DNA of 64,000 bases from Bacillota bacterium (GCA_023398105.1 JAEWST010000097.1:3175-67174), one strand, 5' to 3'; counted from the first letter of the stretch, positions 48,946 to 58,757 are shown. The notes: a model not told the origin generated them from the sequence alone. Numbers and translations: made by a program.

Positions 48946-50673
48946 ATGGAAAATTTAAGTTTTAAGGATATCAACCTTTCAAATGAACTGCAAAAAGCAA
49001 TAACAGATATGGGATTTGAAGAAGCAACACCTATTCAATCTCAATCAATTACCCACATTTTAGATGGTAAGGATTTAATAGGGCAAGCTCAGACTGGAAC
49101 TGGAAAAACTTGTGCCTTTGGAATACCTGCTGTTGAAATGATTAACCCCGAGTCAGATTTTATTCAAGTATTAGTGCTTTGCCCAACAAGAGAGCTGGCA
49201 ATTCAATCTTCCGAGGAGCTAAAGAGCTTATTAAAATACAAAGACGGTATTAGAATTCTTCCTGTATATGGCGGGCAACCGATTGATAGACAAATCATGG
49301 CTCTAAAGAAACGTCCACAGATTATTATTGGAACTCCTGGTCGAGTAATGGACCATATGAGACGTAAAACTTTAAAGCTGGAACACTTGAAAATGATAGT
49401 TTTAGATGAAGCTGATGAAATGTTAAATATGGGCTTCAGAGAAGATATAGATACTATATTAGAAAAAGTTCCTAGTGAAAGACAGACAATACTTTTTTCT
49501 GCAACTATGTCCAAAGAGATTCTTGATATTACAAAAAAATATCAGCAGAATCCTATCCATATCAAAATAGCTCACAAGCAGCTTACTGTACCTCTAATTG
49601 AACAGTATTATCTTGAGGTAAAGGAAACTGCAAAGCTTGAAGTTTTATCAAGACTACTTGATACTAATGACATAAAGCTATCATTGGTATTCTGTAATAC
49701 TAAAAGAAAAGTTGACGAGCTCAAAGCAAGTTTACAATCCAGAGGCTTTTCAGCTGAAGCTTTGCATGGCGATATGAGACAAGAACAGAGAGATAAAGTA
49801 ATGAGTATGTTCAGAAAAGGTAATATAGATATACTTATTGCTACCGATGTTGCTGCTAGAGGTATTGACGTTGACGATGTTGAAGCAGTATTTAACTACG
49901 ATTTACCAAGCGATGATGAATATTATGTTCATAGAATTGGAAGAACAGGAAGAGCTGGTAGAACTGGTAAAGCCTACACATTCATATCTGGAAGGGAAAT
50001 ATATAAGCTTAAGGACATTCAGAGATACACGAAGTCTACCATCAAATTTATTAAGCCACCTAGCATTAATGATGTCGAAGAAAAGAAAATGGCTAATATC
50101 CTTAAATCTCTAAAGGATAACATAGCTAAGGAACAAATAACAAAGTATGTAGGTCAAATTGAAAAATTTGTTGAAGATATAAATGTTGACTCATCGGAAT
50201 CTGAAGGCACAGAGCAAAGCTTTGTTACATCTCTAGATATAGCTGCTGCGTTATTAGGGCTTTATATTGAACAAACATGCTCTCAAACGAACAAAGTCAG
50301 TGAAATTGACGATGCCCCTGATTTCACTTCTGATGGTGATATGGTAAGATTCTTTATAAATATTGGAAGTGAAAATAAAATACAGCCTAAGCACATAATA
50401 GAGAGTCTTGTTGCTTCATCTGGTGTACCTGGAAAGCTGGTTGGTTCTATAGATATACATGATAGATATTCATTTGTAGAAGTTCCTAAGGAATTTGCTG
50501 CTGAAGTTTTGAAATCAATGAAAAACTATACAATTAAAGGCAAAAGAATAAATATTGAAAAATCTAATGCTAGAAAAAAGAGCCTAAATCCACATACCCC
50601 AAACAGAAACAGCTTAAGCTCGAAAAGAAAGCAAGGTTTTTCCAACAGTAAGCACTTTAAAAAGGATATCTAG
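48946..50673 (+). CDS. DEAD-box RNA helicase with DbpA-type RNA-binding domain
   Basis: 575 residues from the ATG at 48946 (AAAGGAATAAAA upstream). It has motif I AQTGTGKTCAF, PTRELA, DEADEMLNMGF, SATM and HRIGRTGRAGR. Residues about 370-470 are a helical connector and about 485-555 a DbpA-type RRM (MVRFFINIGSENKI, VGSIDIHDRYSFVEVP). A basic Ser/Asn tail follows. It is related to CshA/DeaD enzymes. A terminator lies directly after the stop. Confidence 0.93.
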   Translation: MENLSFKDINLSNELQKAITDMGFEEATPIQSQSITHILDGKDLIGQAQTGTGKTCAFGIPAVEMINPESDFIQVLVLCPTRELAIQSSEELKSLLKYKDGIRILPVYGGQPIDRQIMALKKRPQIIIGTPGRVMDHMRRKTLKLEHLKMIVLDEADEMLNMGFREDIDTILEKVPSERQTILFSATMSKEILDITKKYQQNPIHIKIAHKQLTVPLIEQYYLEVKETAKLEVLSRLLDTNDIKLSLVFCNTKRKVDELKASLQSRGFSAEALHGDMRQEQRDKVMSMFRKGNIDILIATDVAARGIDVDDVEAVFNYDLPSDDEYYVHRIGRTGRAGRTGKAYTFISGREIYKLKDIQRYTKSTIKFIKPPSINDVEEKKMANILKSLKDNIAKEQITKYVGQIEKFVEDINVDSSESEGTEQSFVTSLDIAAALLGLYIEQTCSQTNKVSEIDDAPDFTSDGDMVRFFINIGSENKIQPKHIIESLVASSGVPGKLVGSIDIHDRYSFVEVPKEFAAEVLKSMKNYTIKGKRINIEKSNARKKSLNPHTPNRNSLSSKRKQGFSNSKHFKKDI

Positions 50674-50681
50674 TATTTTTT

Positions 50682-50722
50682 AAAAAAGTCACTTTTAATT
50701 TAATTATTTGTGACTTTTTTTT
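50682..50722 (+). terminator. Terminator after the second helicase gene
   Basis: AAAAAAGTCAC pairs with GTGACTTTTTT, then T-rich sequence. Confidence 0.85.
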
Positions 50723-50820
50723 ATTGTTTTAGCTTTTTATTATATTTTTTTGTTATAATATTATTATGGTTAATAATTAAAAACTTAAAATATACTTATA
50801 GTGCTTATGGAGGACATATG

Positions 50821-52008
50821 ATGGATCTTGAACTACTTAGGTCTTGTGGAACTATAAAAAGATATAATACTGATGCCGTTGTTACCCTAGAGGGCGAAAA
50901 TACACATGAAATGTACTTTATTTTATCAGGAAAAGTAGGTGTATTTTTAAATACATTTACTGACGATGCTGTCAAGCTTACTGAATTAGGCGTTGGTGAA
51001 GTTTTTGGTGAAATGAGCTTATTGGATGAACTTCCAAGGAGTGCAACTGTTATAGCATTAGAACCCTTGAGTGTTTTAGAAATAGACAGAAATCATTTTG
51101 AGCTTTTTATCAGCCGCCAACCTGAAATGGCATTCAAAATGATGAAAGCCTTAGCTTCTCGCTTAAGAATTGCAAATAGTGCTTTATCTAAGATGGCTAA
51201 TAATTCAGATACATCTAGCTTAAAAAGTTTTGAAGCCTCATCACAGTCTCAATCTGCTGAACAACCAGCTAAACCAACTGTAGTAAAGGAATTTTTCCCT
51301 GAAGGGCATAAAACCTATAGTCTCGTTCCTTCATTTGACAGTTCTGAATATATATTTGAAAAAACAGTACCATGTCCTATTTGTGGTAAGAAATTTTTAG
51401 CATATGGTCAAAAGGTATCTAAATTAAGATCTACTGGAATGGATAACGATTTGCGACGCAGATACGAAAACTTTGATCCTTTATGGTTCAATATTTGGAC
51501 ATGTTCTGAATGTTATTATACTAATTTTTATAATGAATTTCCTAATATTTCACCGTCTAAGTTTAAATTAGTTACTGCAAGGCTCACTTCCCTTTTAAAT
51601 GGTCAAAAGCTTACAATAACTAAAGATATAGACGTAAACCAGCTCTTTACCAAGTATTATCTTTCATTATATTGTGCTGAAGCAGATAAATCACCAAATA
51701 TTAAGTTAGGCAAAATATGGATGAATATAATGTGGTTATATAGAGACTGTGGTGATGAGAAAATGGAAAAAATAGCTTCTGCATCTGCACTAAACTATTA
51801 TCAGGAGGCATATCTTAAGTGTGATACCGAGCTAAAGCCTGAAACAGAACAACAGCTTTGTATTATTCTAGCTGAATTGTGTTTATTAAACAATAAGCCT
51901 GAGGATGCCTTCAAGTATCTGATGTCAGCACGTAAGCAAAGAGGCGGTAATAAAACATATGCTCAAATGGCGGAATTTAGAATTGATGAACTTAAAGAAA
52001 AAACTTAA
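50821..52008 (+). CDS. cNMP-binding domain fused to DUF2225
   Basis: 395 residues from the second ATG (50821), seven bases after GGAGG. An upstream in-frame extension overlaps the terminator and is rejected. Residues about 5-120 are a cyclic-nucleotide-binding fold with EGENTHEMYFILSGKVGVFL and FGEMSLLDELPRSATV. Residues about 175-390 are DUF2225 with CPICGKKFLAYGQ and CSECYYTNFYNEFP, a Cys-rich possible zinc site. There is no DNA-binding domain, so it is not a Crp-type regulator. The ligand and role are unknown; the fusion recurs in clostridia. Confidence 0.85.
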   Translation: MDLELLRSCGTIKRYNTDAVVTLEGENTHEMYFILSGKVGVFLNTFTDDAVKLTELGVGEVFGEMSLLDELPRSATVIALEPLSVLEIDRNHFELFISRQPEMAFKMMKALASRLRIANSALSKMANNSDTSSLKSFEASSQSQSAEQPAKPTVVKEFFPEGHKTYSLVPSFDSSEYIFEKTVPCPICGKKFLAYGQKVSKLRSTGMDNDLRRRYENFDPLWFNIWTCSECYYTNFYNEFPNISPSKFKLVTARLTSLLNGQKLTITKDIDVNQLFTKYYLSLYCAEADKSPNIKLGKIWMNIMWLYRDCGDEKMEKIASASALNYYQEAYLKCDTELKPETEQQLCIILAELCLLNNKPEDAFKYLMSARKQRGGNKTYAQMAEFRIDELKEKT

Positions 52009-52201
52009 ACACTATAAAGTTTAGATATAGGTAAAATGCTGGAATAAACAAGGCTTGTCCCTAGCAATTACTAATTTCTTTCAGCTATTTTGGCAACATA
52101 CAATTACGTTTGTGTGCCCATAGACTCAATTCAATAGTCTATGTTAAGTGGCTGAATAATAAATTGATAAACAATAAGTTCTTCAAAATACAATAGCCAT
52201 A

Positions 52202-52248
52202 AAAAATGACTGAAGCGAAATAATTATTCTTTGCTTCAGTCATTTTTA
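52202..52248. terminator. Long hairpin terminator between converging genes
   Basis: AAAAATGACTGAAGC pairs perfectly with GCTTCAGTCATTTTT, 15 bp. Confidence 0.8.
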
Positions 52249-52256
52249 TGTATTTT

Positions 52257-52315
52257 TCAACTTTCTATTTATAGGTTTGGAAACTTTTCAGCTAGGAAAG
52301 TTGAGTATATTATGT
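52257..52315. repeat. Repeat C, minimal form
   Basis: TCAACTTTCTATTTATAG at the left and CTAGGAAAGTTGAGTA at the right, about 25 bases apart. Confidence 0.65.
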
Positions 52316-52336
52316 TAACGCATCAAATTCACCAGC

Positions 52337-54835
52337 TTAGATTAATTCCGCCTTTTTCAAAAGCTTAATAATAACAGTCGCACTTTCTGCTCTTGTAAAG
52401 TTATCTTTTGGAGTAAGCCTTCCAATTTTATCTCCTGCAAAAATACCATTCTTTACACAGATTGTAGCTGTCTGTCTTGCATATACTGAAATATTGCTAG
52501 AATCCTTAAATAGCTGAAGCTGATTGCTAACATCAGTATCGGATACTTGTACATCCATACCTGCTATATCCATGGCTTTTGCAAGCATTGTCATTGCCTG
52601 CTCTCTGGTAATTAAGTCTTGTGGTCCAAAATTTCCATTTGAATAACCAGCAAGTATTCCATACTCATATGCGGTATAAATATAGTAGTGATAAGCATCA
52701 CTCTTTTTAACATCACTAAACTTATCTGGGAAATTTGTACCTTTTAGTCCAAGTGCTTTTACTACCATTGAAGCAAATTCAGCTCTTGTAATGGCTCTGT
52801 TTGGAGCAAAATTCCCATTTCCTACCCCATCATCAATTAGTCTTGAACCAACATCATTAACAAAATTCTTTGACCAGTGTTTTTCTGCATCCTTAAATGT
52901 TACAGGATTCCAAACAACTGTATATGTACTATTAGTAAGACTGTTTATCTTAGCATGATACTTTCCACCAACTAATTTTACTGCGGTAGGAACATGTGAG
53001 AAGGTGCCGTCTTCGTTAAGCACTACACCTGTGGTTATTTTTTTATTATCAATTCCCTCTGGTAAAATAAATGTTCTCTCTACGAAATCGTTAAATTTAG
53101 ATACATTAACAGTTTTACTGCCGTTTGTACAAGTTATTTCAAAATCAACAGGGTTTGCTACTAGCTGCAAGTTATTAATTCTAGCACTGTTTTCAACCTT
53201 CGTTATTGTTTCTTTTGATGAATTTGAGACAATAATTTTTACTGTAATATCTTTTAATTGAACCTGACTGCCAATTTTTTCAGATACATTATCTATATTT
53301 ATATCCTCTGCAGGAATAGTATAAATAACATTCTTAGTTTTTATCTCAAGAGTTGCAGCTTTATCTTGCATATTTTTGACAGTTTGACCATTTAGCTGTC
53401 CTATAACGATATCTGAACCATCGCTGACAGGAATTACAATAGTACTACCTTTATTTTCTTTTTTAAGCTTGATTGTTAGCTTTTCATCATCTAGTTTAAT
53501 TGTTGTTTTCTTTTTGCCGTTTTCCACTTTAATTTCTGAGGTTGCATAATCCACTTCCTCATTGTTAATATATATTTTAATAGTTGGAATACTTACTGGT
53601 GATGTAGAAGACGACGAATTTTGTGTATTACTTGCAAAGCTTGCACTTACCGTAATGTCACTTGTTACATTACTATCTGTTCTTGTTGCTGTTGTAACAC
53701 CATCGCTCCACCCTACAAAATGATACCCACTGTTTGGTGTTGCTGTTACTGCCGTACCATTTGCCCCACTATTTACTGTCTGTGTCGCTGTTCCAGTTAT
53801 TGTTCCGTTTGCTCCTGCTGTGTAGGTCAGCGTATATTCCTTTGCTGACACTGTTACTGTAACTGTATATTTCTGTGTTGAGCTATCTGCTGCTGTTACC
53901 GTATACTCAACAGGTGCTGTAAAGTTCTGATCTACTCCTGTATTTGGTGATACACTTGCTCCTGTATGTGTTATGGTAGGAACCAGTGCTGTTACATCTG
54001 TTCCAAATGGTACTGTCAGTGCTATTGTTTTGCCTGCTTCATTTACAGTTCCAGTTACATTCGGCGTTAAACCGTTAAAATTGAAGGCTGTTATTGCCTT
54101 TGCAGGATTAGCTGACACTGTTACTGTAACTGTATATTTCTGTGTTGAGCTATCTGCTGCTGTTACCGTATACTCAACAGGTGCTGTAAAGTTCTGAGGT
54201 ACTCCTGTATTTGGAGATACACTTGCTCCTGTATGTGCTATTGTAGGTTTCAATGCAGTTACATCTGTTCCAAATGGTACTGTCAGTGCTATTGTTTTGT
54301 TTACTTCATCTACTGTTCCAATTACATTTGGAATTAATTCTTCAAAATTAAAGGCTGTTATAGCTTTTGCTGGATTGGCATTCAATGCACTAATTGATAT
54401 TGGAACAACAGTGTTAGCGACAGATGAGTATATCTGCATATAATATGTGTCCCCTTGAACAACAGTAAATGTATAATTTAAATTATTAGTTTCATCCATC
54501 TTGGGGCCGCCTGCATCCGGACCAGTATTAAAATCAGGATCATTCCCAATCAAATATCCAAAATCATTTACATCAGATAGGCTAATCGTGCAATCTCCAC
54601 TTATATCTGCAATAAATTTAAAACAAGAATAATCTGAAGCCGGATCAGTAGCTGCAGTATATAACTGTATGTTACAAGGTGAATACGGTATTTCCTTCAT
54701 GTTAGAAAGAGAGCCACCTATCAAGGTATCTGCATAAGCATACTTAACACCTACATTTAAACTTTGTAATAAATTGCATACTATAAAAGTTACTAGTAGT
54801 ACTGCAATTATTTTATTTATAACTCTTTTAAGCAA
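52337..54835 (-). CDS. Surface SLH protein with duplicated beta-sandwich and InlB-like repeat
   Basis: The start is the TTG at 54835, six bases after GGAGGG; 832 residues. Signal peptide about 1-34. A domain of about 100 residues precedes two near-identical cadherin-like/DUF5018-type repeats (about 150-330), each with NPAKAITAFNF and TVPFGTDVTAL landmarks. Then comes an InlB-type repeat (YTAGANGTITGTATQTVNSG, GYHFVGWSDG). Three SLH repeats end the protein (FKDAEKHWSKNFVNDVGSRL, FSDVKKSDAYHYYIYTAYEY, FKDSSNISVYARQTATICV). It is likely a cell-surface adhesion or scaffold protein. The repeat pair is so similar that recombination is plausible. Confidence 0.9.
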   Translation of the reverse strand: MLKRVINKIIAVLLVTFIVCNLLQSLNVGVKYAYADTLIGGSLSNMKEIPYSPCNIQLYTAATDPASDYSCFKFIADISGDCTISLSDVNDFGYLIGNDPDFNTGPDAGGPKMDETNNLNYTFTVVQGDTYYMQIYSSVANTVVPISISALNANPAKAITAFNFEELIPNVIGTVDEVNKTIALTVPFGTDVTALKPTIAHTGASVSPNTGVPQNFTAPVEYTVTAADSSTQKYTVTVTVSANPAKAITAFNFNGLTPNVTGTVNEAGKTIALTVPFGTDVTALVPTITHTGASVSPNTGVDQNFTAPVEYTVTAADSSTQKYTVTVTVSAKEYTLTYTAGANGTITGTATQTVNSGANGTAVTATPNSGYHFVGWSDGVTTATRTDSNVTSDITVSASFASNTQNSSSSTSPVSIPTIKIYINNEEVDYATSEIKVENGKKKTTIKLDDEKLTIKLKKENKGSTIVIPVSDGSDIVIGQLNGQTVKNMQDKAATLEIKTKNVIYTIPAEDINIDNVSEKIGSQVQLKDITVKIIVSNSSKETITKVENSARINNLQLVANPVDFEITCTNGSKTVNVSKFNDFVERTFILPEGIDNKKITTGVVLNEDGTFSHVPTAVKLVGGKYHAKINSLTNSTYTVVWNPVTFKDAEKHWSKNFVNDVGSRLIDDGVGNGNFAPNRAITRAEFASMVVKALGLKGTNFPDKFSDVKKSDAYHYYIYTAYEYGILAGYSNGNFGPQDLITREQAMTMLAKAMDIAGMDVQVSDTDVSNQLQLFKDSSNISVYARQTATICVKNGIFAGDKIGRLTPKDNFTRAESATVIIKLLKKAELI

Positions 54836-54965
54836 AAATATCCCTCCTATTATTGATAACTTTATATAATCTGTTGTTATTATCATATATCAAATATCCT
54901 AGTTTTTACAATAGAAACAATAAAATTAATTAATTCAAATTAGTTCTTATAATAATTTCAAATAT

Positions 54966-54998
54966 AAAGAGCCAGACATCTCTTCCATCTGGCTCTTT
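54966..54998 (-). terminator. Terminator of the discoidin-domain gene
   Basis: AAAGAGCCAGA and TCTGGCTCTTT form an 11-bp stem 22 bases after the stop, with TTTATATTT following on the minus strand. Confidence 0.8.
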
Positions 54999-55019
54999 CT
55001 GTAAAGGTATAGTTTTAGA

Positions 55020-56363
55020 CTAATTTGCTTTTATTACTGATATTGTATATACGGTTGATGGAGCACCAGTAGATGATGAAACAGTGGCAGTAACACTTTT
55101 CCCTGGAGAAGGTGCCGTAGGTACAGATGGAACAACCAACGTACCATTTGTACTTGAATAAGTATTTGCATCAACCTGTAATGTAATAGTAGTCGATATA
55201 GCATCTTCAGCTGTCAACGTTATAGTTGTAGTCATTGCTGTTACTCCTGCTTTCAGTGTATAGTTATATGGTGGATTTTTTGAAATTGCAGGTGTTGCTG
55301 GTCCTCTTGTACATGAAATCGCACTTAAATATGTACTGCCTGCCCTTGTAATACTTAAAGTGTAATTCGTAACAAGTGTTCCTCCTGCTGCTGTTACAGT
55401 AACAGTTACAGTATTTTGACCTACCTTCAACACTGTTGATGCCCCACTGCCTACAGATGCTTCATTTACGCGTATTTCAACTATAGCATCTGCCTCTTCA
55501 GGCGTAGGAGTGATTTTAATATTCTCTGCATCAAAGCCTACATTATATGTATAGCTTGTAGTCGTCTTAATAAAAGGTGATGGCATTAGTTCAGTCCAAG
55601 CCATGTTAGCTCCGCCTACCTGAGCACTTAATGCCGATAAATAAGAACTAGCAAATCTTTCCACCGTAATAGTGTACGTCTTAGTACTCCCATCTAACGC
55701 AGTTACCAATACGTTTATGATATTGACACCAACATTTAGATTAACAGTACTCTGTCCGCCTGTCATAGCAACACCGTTCACCTTTATTGTTGAAGTAGGA
55801 TCTGTCGCTGCAGCTGAAACAACAACACTTGCTGTACTGTATGGAACTTTTTGTGCAGTATATGTAAGTTGTGCAGGTGCAAATGATGGCGTAAGTGCAC
55901 CGCTGCTGATGCTTAATGACGTCAGGCTTGCATCAGGTGCATGACCATTAATTTCAAGCTCCATTATAGACGCAAATTGAGGGTTTGTTCTTAGACCTTT
56001 TGTTACATATACTCTTACATATCTATAAGCACCTAATACAGTGTTTGTGGTTACAGATAGTGTATTGTTAACAACAGTGTCTATAGTTGCCCAATTTGTA
56101 TTATCATTACTTCCTTGAAGTGCATAATCAACCATATTATAATCAGGAGTTGCCCAGCCTGCCGTACTCATGTGTCTTACAGTCCATCCTGTAATAATAT
56201 ATCTAGTACCCAAATCAACAACCATAGCAGCCGGTACGGTTTTACACAGCCATCTGCTTGTCGGATCTGTTGCATTACCGTTAACAGCTCTTGATGGTGC
56301 ATAAGGCAACACATAGCTAGTTGCTGTAGCTGTTTTATTTATAGCAATATTAGGATCTGCCAT
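55020..56363 (-). CDS. Leaderless F5/8-type (discoidin) and cadherin-like beta-sandwich protein
   Basis: 447 residues, RBS AAAGGATGG. The N-terminal 150 residues are an F5/8 type C domain (INKTATATSYVLPYAPSRAV, RWLCKTVPAAMVVDLGTRY, YRYVRVYVTKG). Three cadherin-like/PF12733-type beta-sandwich repeats follow at about 155-245, 250-345 and 350-447, each ending TYTITV or similar. There is no signal peptide, membrane segment or wall anchor, which is unusual for this kind of protein. It precedes no further gene and lies behind two tail-collar genes in the same direction. Confidence 0.85.
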   Translation of the reverse strand: MADPNIAINKTATATSYVLPYAPSRAVNGNATDPTSRWLCKTVPAAMVVDLGTRYIITGWTVRHMSTAGWATPDYNMVDYALQGSNDNTNWATIDTVVNNTLSVTTNTVLGAYRYVRVYVTKGLRTNPQFASIMELEINGHAPDASLTSLSISSGALTPSFAPAQLTYTAQKVPYSTASVVVSAAATDPTSTIKVNGVAMTGGQSTVNLNVGVNIINVLVTALDGSTKTYTITVERFASSYLSALSAQVGGANMAWTELMPSPFIKTTTSYTYNVGFDAENIKITPTPEEADAIVEIRVNEASVGSGASTVLKVGQNTVTVTVTAAGGTLVTNYTLSITRAGSTYLSAISCTRGPATPAISKNPPYNYTLKAGVTAMTTTITLTAEDAISTTITLQVDANTYSSTNGTLVVPSVPTAPSPGKSVTATVSSSTGAPSTVYTISVIKAN

Positions 56364-56450
56364 ATTTTTTCCATCCTTTCTATATCAAAATACCTTCTGT
56401 ATTCTGAGAATTTATCCTGAGGACAAATTATATAAATTTAATCAATATAC

Positions 56451-56699
56451 CTAGTAATCTCTTGCTGGGTAAAGCCCCTGTACCGCAATATAATACTTCA
56501 TCTTAGGCATTGGCTCTGCACCTTTCAAATTGGGTAACGCAAATGTACCCTGCTGTGCATTCCCACCAAAGTTATTTGAAATTATTGAATATAGTGCTTG
56601 ATAATATGAAATCTGAAGTATTTGTCCTTCACAAGATATCCAACCACTTGGTTGAAAGTTATAGGGAAACAGTTCAATTTGACCTAATAAATAATCCAT
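56451..56699 (-). CDS. Mini tail-collar protein 1
   Basis: 82 residues with AGGAGGTAGGATT before the ATG. The tail-collar signature is WISCEGQILQISYYQALYSI followed by FGGNAQQGTFALPNLKG. Normal phage tail-collar or MdpB-like proteins are about 170 residues or more; this is only the collar domain. It has no signal peptide. It is similar to the next gene (56805-57050), so the two are tandem paralogs. Confidence 0.85.
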   Translation of the reverse strand: MDYLLGQIELFPYNFQPSGWISCEGQILQISYYQALYSIISNNFGGNAQQGTFALPNLKGAEPMPKMKYYIAVQGLYPARDY

Positions 56700-56804
56700 A
56701 ATCCTACCTCCTTATATACAATTTACCTTTATTACTTTTAATAATTAACTACTTATTCAAAATAGTTTTTTACGAGCAAACATAAGTATTCTTTCTACAT
56801 ACAA

Positions 56805-57050
56805 CTAATCTCTAGTTGGGTAAATTCCAGCAGTTGCAATAAAATATTTCATGCCATTCAACGGTATGGCATTCCTAAGATCTGGCAAAGCAAAAGTAGT
56901 AGTTCCATTTCCACCAAAAGCAGTTCCGATTAAAGAATAAAGGGCTGCATTTTGTTGAATTTGAAGAGTTTGTCCTTCACAGGGCATCCAGTCCATTGGT
57001 GTAAAATTACTATAAGGAAAAAGTACAATATCCCCTAAAAAATATTCCAT
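56805..57050 (-). CDS. Mini tail-collar protein 2
   Basis: 81 residues, RBS AAAGGAGG. It shows DWMPCEGQTLQIQQNAALYS, FGGNGTTTFALPDLR and a C-terminal KYFIATAGIYPTRD that parallels KYYIAVQGLYPARDY of paralog 1. No other phage structural gene is near. The three genes 55020-57050 may encode one extracellular or cytosolic assembly; export route unknown. Confidence 0.85.
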   Translation of the reverse strand: MEYFLGDIVLFPYSNFTPMDWMPCEGQTLQIQQNAALYSLIGTAFGGNGTTTFALPDLRNAIPLNGMKYFIATAGIYPTRD

Positions 57051-57206
57051 AACAATTACCTCCTTTTATTATGCAATGTATATACCTAAATAGTGTAAAG
57101 TATACACTCGTTGTCAAAATTATATAATAATATACAATCTTTTTCAATAAAATTTATTTCATTCAATTTACTAGGTTTTTTGTTTGTATTTTACATTATT
57201 TTAAAA

Positions 57207-57330
57207 AACTCAACTTTCTCAGTTGAAAGTTGTAGGTGATTTATGTTTTTTGAACCAGTCTGTCAGTTTTAGCACATTATGAACTGTGGATGGCGAATCT
57301 AGGAAGGTTTTTTAGGTAGGAAAGTTAAGT
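57207..57330. repeat. Repeat C copy (124 bp)
   Basis: AACTCAACTTTCTCAG and TAGGAAAGTTAAGT are the ends, with inner GCACATTATGAACTGTGGAT matching the full element. Confidence 0.7.
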
Positions 57331-57464
57331 AAGTGATTTATTATATAATGTAAACTTTCATATGCTTTTTGCATATAAATACAATGTGTGTTTAGCTCAT
57401 AAATCCACAAATCCACTGTGTTTCATAATAAGCTTATATAAGCTAAGAATTTGGAGGTCTTAAT

Positions 57465-58274
57465 TTGGATTATTTGCTTAAAATCAAACCTAATGTTAAC
57501 ATCTATATAAATGAAATTAATCCACTTGGTAGAAAAACCATATTGTTTATACACGGCTGGCCATTGAGCCACAGAGCCTATGAGTATCAGTTTAACAAGC
57601 TCCCTGCAATGGGATATCGTTGTATTGGTTTTGACACTAGGGGATTTGGTAATTCTAGCAAGCCTTATATTGGTTATGATTATAATCAATTAGCTGCTGA
57701 TGTACGATATATAGTTGACGCTCTCAATTTGAAAAATTTTACGCTGGCTGGTCACTCCATGGGCGGTGCAACTGCCATAAGGTATATGGCTCTCTATAAT
57801 GGCTATGGTGTTGAAAAACTTGCACTTTTCGGAGCCGCTGCTCCTAGTCTTACGTTAAAACCTAATTTTCCATATGGATTATCAAAGGAAGATGTAACTA
57901 AAATCATTCAGGCAACATATACTAACCGTCCTCAAATGCTAAAGGATGTTGCTCCGATGTTTTTCTACAAACCGATAACTCCAGCTTTGTCAGATTGGTT
58001 CTTTCAGTTGGGATTTGAAGCTGCCAGCTGGGCAACTGCCGAATGTGCAAAAACCTTCAGAGATGAAGCCTTATTCTCGGATCTTGAAAAAATACAAGTT
58101 CCGACATTAATTCTACACGGAATACATGACAAGGTATGTCTGTTTCAATTGGCAGAAGCCATGAAAAGCAAAATAAAAAACTCTATTTTAGTTCCTTTTG
58201 AATATAGCGGCCATTCATTGTTTTTTGAGGAACAGGATAAGTTTAATATGGAATTGACACAATTTGTGGGGTAA
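57465..58274 (+). CDS. Alpha/beta hydrolase
   Basis: 269 residues starting at TTG, seven bases after GGAGG. The oxyanion segment is FIHGWPLSHRAYEYQF and the nucleophile elbow is AGHSMGGATAIRYMAL with Ser near 99. The acid is Asp in LHGIHDKVCLF and the His is in EYSGHSLFFEEQDKFN. It is like arylesterase/non-haem peroxidase-type hydrolases. Substrate unknown. No signal peptide, so it is cytosolic. Confidence 0.9.
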   Translation: MDYLLKIKPNVNIYINEINPLGRKTILFIHGWPLSHRAYEYQFNKLPAMGYRCIGFDTRGFGNSSKPYIGYDYNQLAADVRYIVDALNLKNFTLAGHSMGGATAIRYMALYNGYGVEKLALFGAAAPSLTLKPNFPYGLSKEDVTKIIQATYTNRPQMLKDVAPMFFYKPITPALSDWFFQLGFEAASWATAECAKTFRDEALFSDLEKIQVPTLILHGIHDKVCLFQLAEAMKSKIKNSILVPFEYSGHSLFFEEQDKFNMELTQFVG

Positions 58275-58312
58275 TTTCTTCTTGAAGAAAGCCATTAATA
58301 TTGAATTAAAAA

Positions 58313-58386
58313 GGCTGTTGCAAAATAAAACTTACCTTAAGTCAAAATAACCTGACATATAGCTAAGTAATTATTCTGCAACAACC
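58313..58386. mobile_element. Repeat F, miniature copy (74 bp)
   Basis: GGCTGTTGCAAAATAA at the left and TTATTCTGCAACAACC at the right, inverted with two mismatches. Confidence 0.65.
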
Positions 58387-58465
58387 CTTTATGAGAACTG
58401 AATAACTGGTAATCGGTGTTAATCTTACTGCCTTATCCAGATATTCAGAAAATTTATAGTTTTAT

Positions 58466-58687
58466 CTATTTTCTTTGATTCCTAGCTTCATCTCTAATCT
58501 CTTCTCTCATTCCATTAAGTGCATCCCTTCTTCTATCATTCTTTTCTTCTAAGTCTTTTTTCATCTTTCTATCATCTGTTTTTTCAATTAATTCGTCTGC
58601 TGCCTCCATATTTCTGATAGTATGGTTAATATTAAACTGAATCCTGTCAACATTATCGCTTCTATCATCTGGTTTTGGTTTTGTCAT
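58466..58687 (-). CDS. tlp: Small acid-soluble spore protein Tlp
   Basis: 73 residues. KPKPDDRSDNVDRIQ at the start and the charged helical body with NHTIRNMEAADELIE and NDRRRDALNGMREEIRDEA are those of the Tlp family, an alpha-helical spore-core protein. RBS GGAGACTC lies upstream. It supports the spore-forming lifestyle. Confidence 0.92.
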   Translation of the reverse strand: MTKPKPDDRSDNVDRIQFNINHTIRNMEAADELIEKTDDRKMKKDLEEKNDRRRDALNGMREEIRDEARNQRK

Positions 58688-58757
58688 TGTTTGAGTCTCC
58701 TTTATAATAATATTTATATATTCTCTGTAAAATTGGAATTTATTTTAATTGCGTTTT

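Noticed and set aside
50710..50820. Hydrophobic N-terminal extension of the cNMP-binding protein
   Set aside because: It overlaps the terminator of the helicase gene, and GGAGG directly precedes the ATG pair at 50818-50823.
53621..53848. Plus-strand Cys-rich ORF
   Set aside because: It is a frame shadow of the beta-sandwich repeats of the SLH protein; the Cys codons arise from antisense of Thr/Ala codons.
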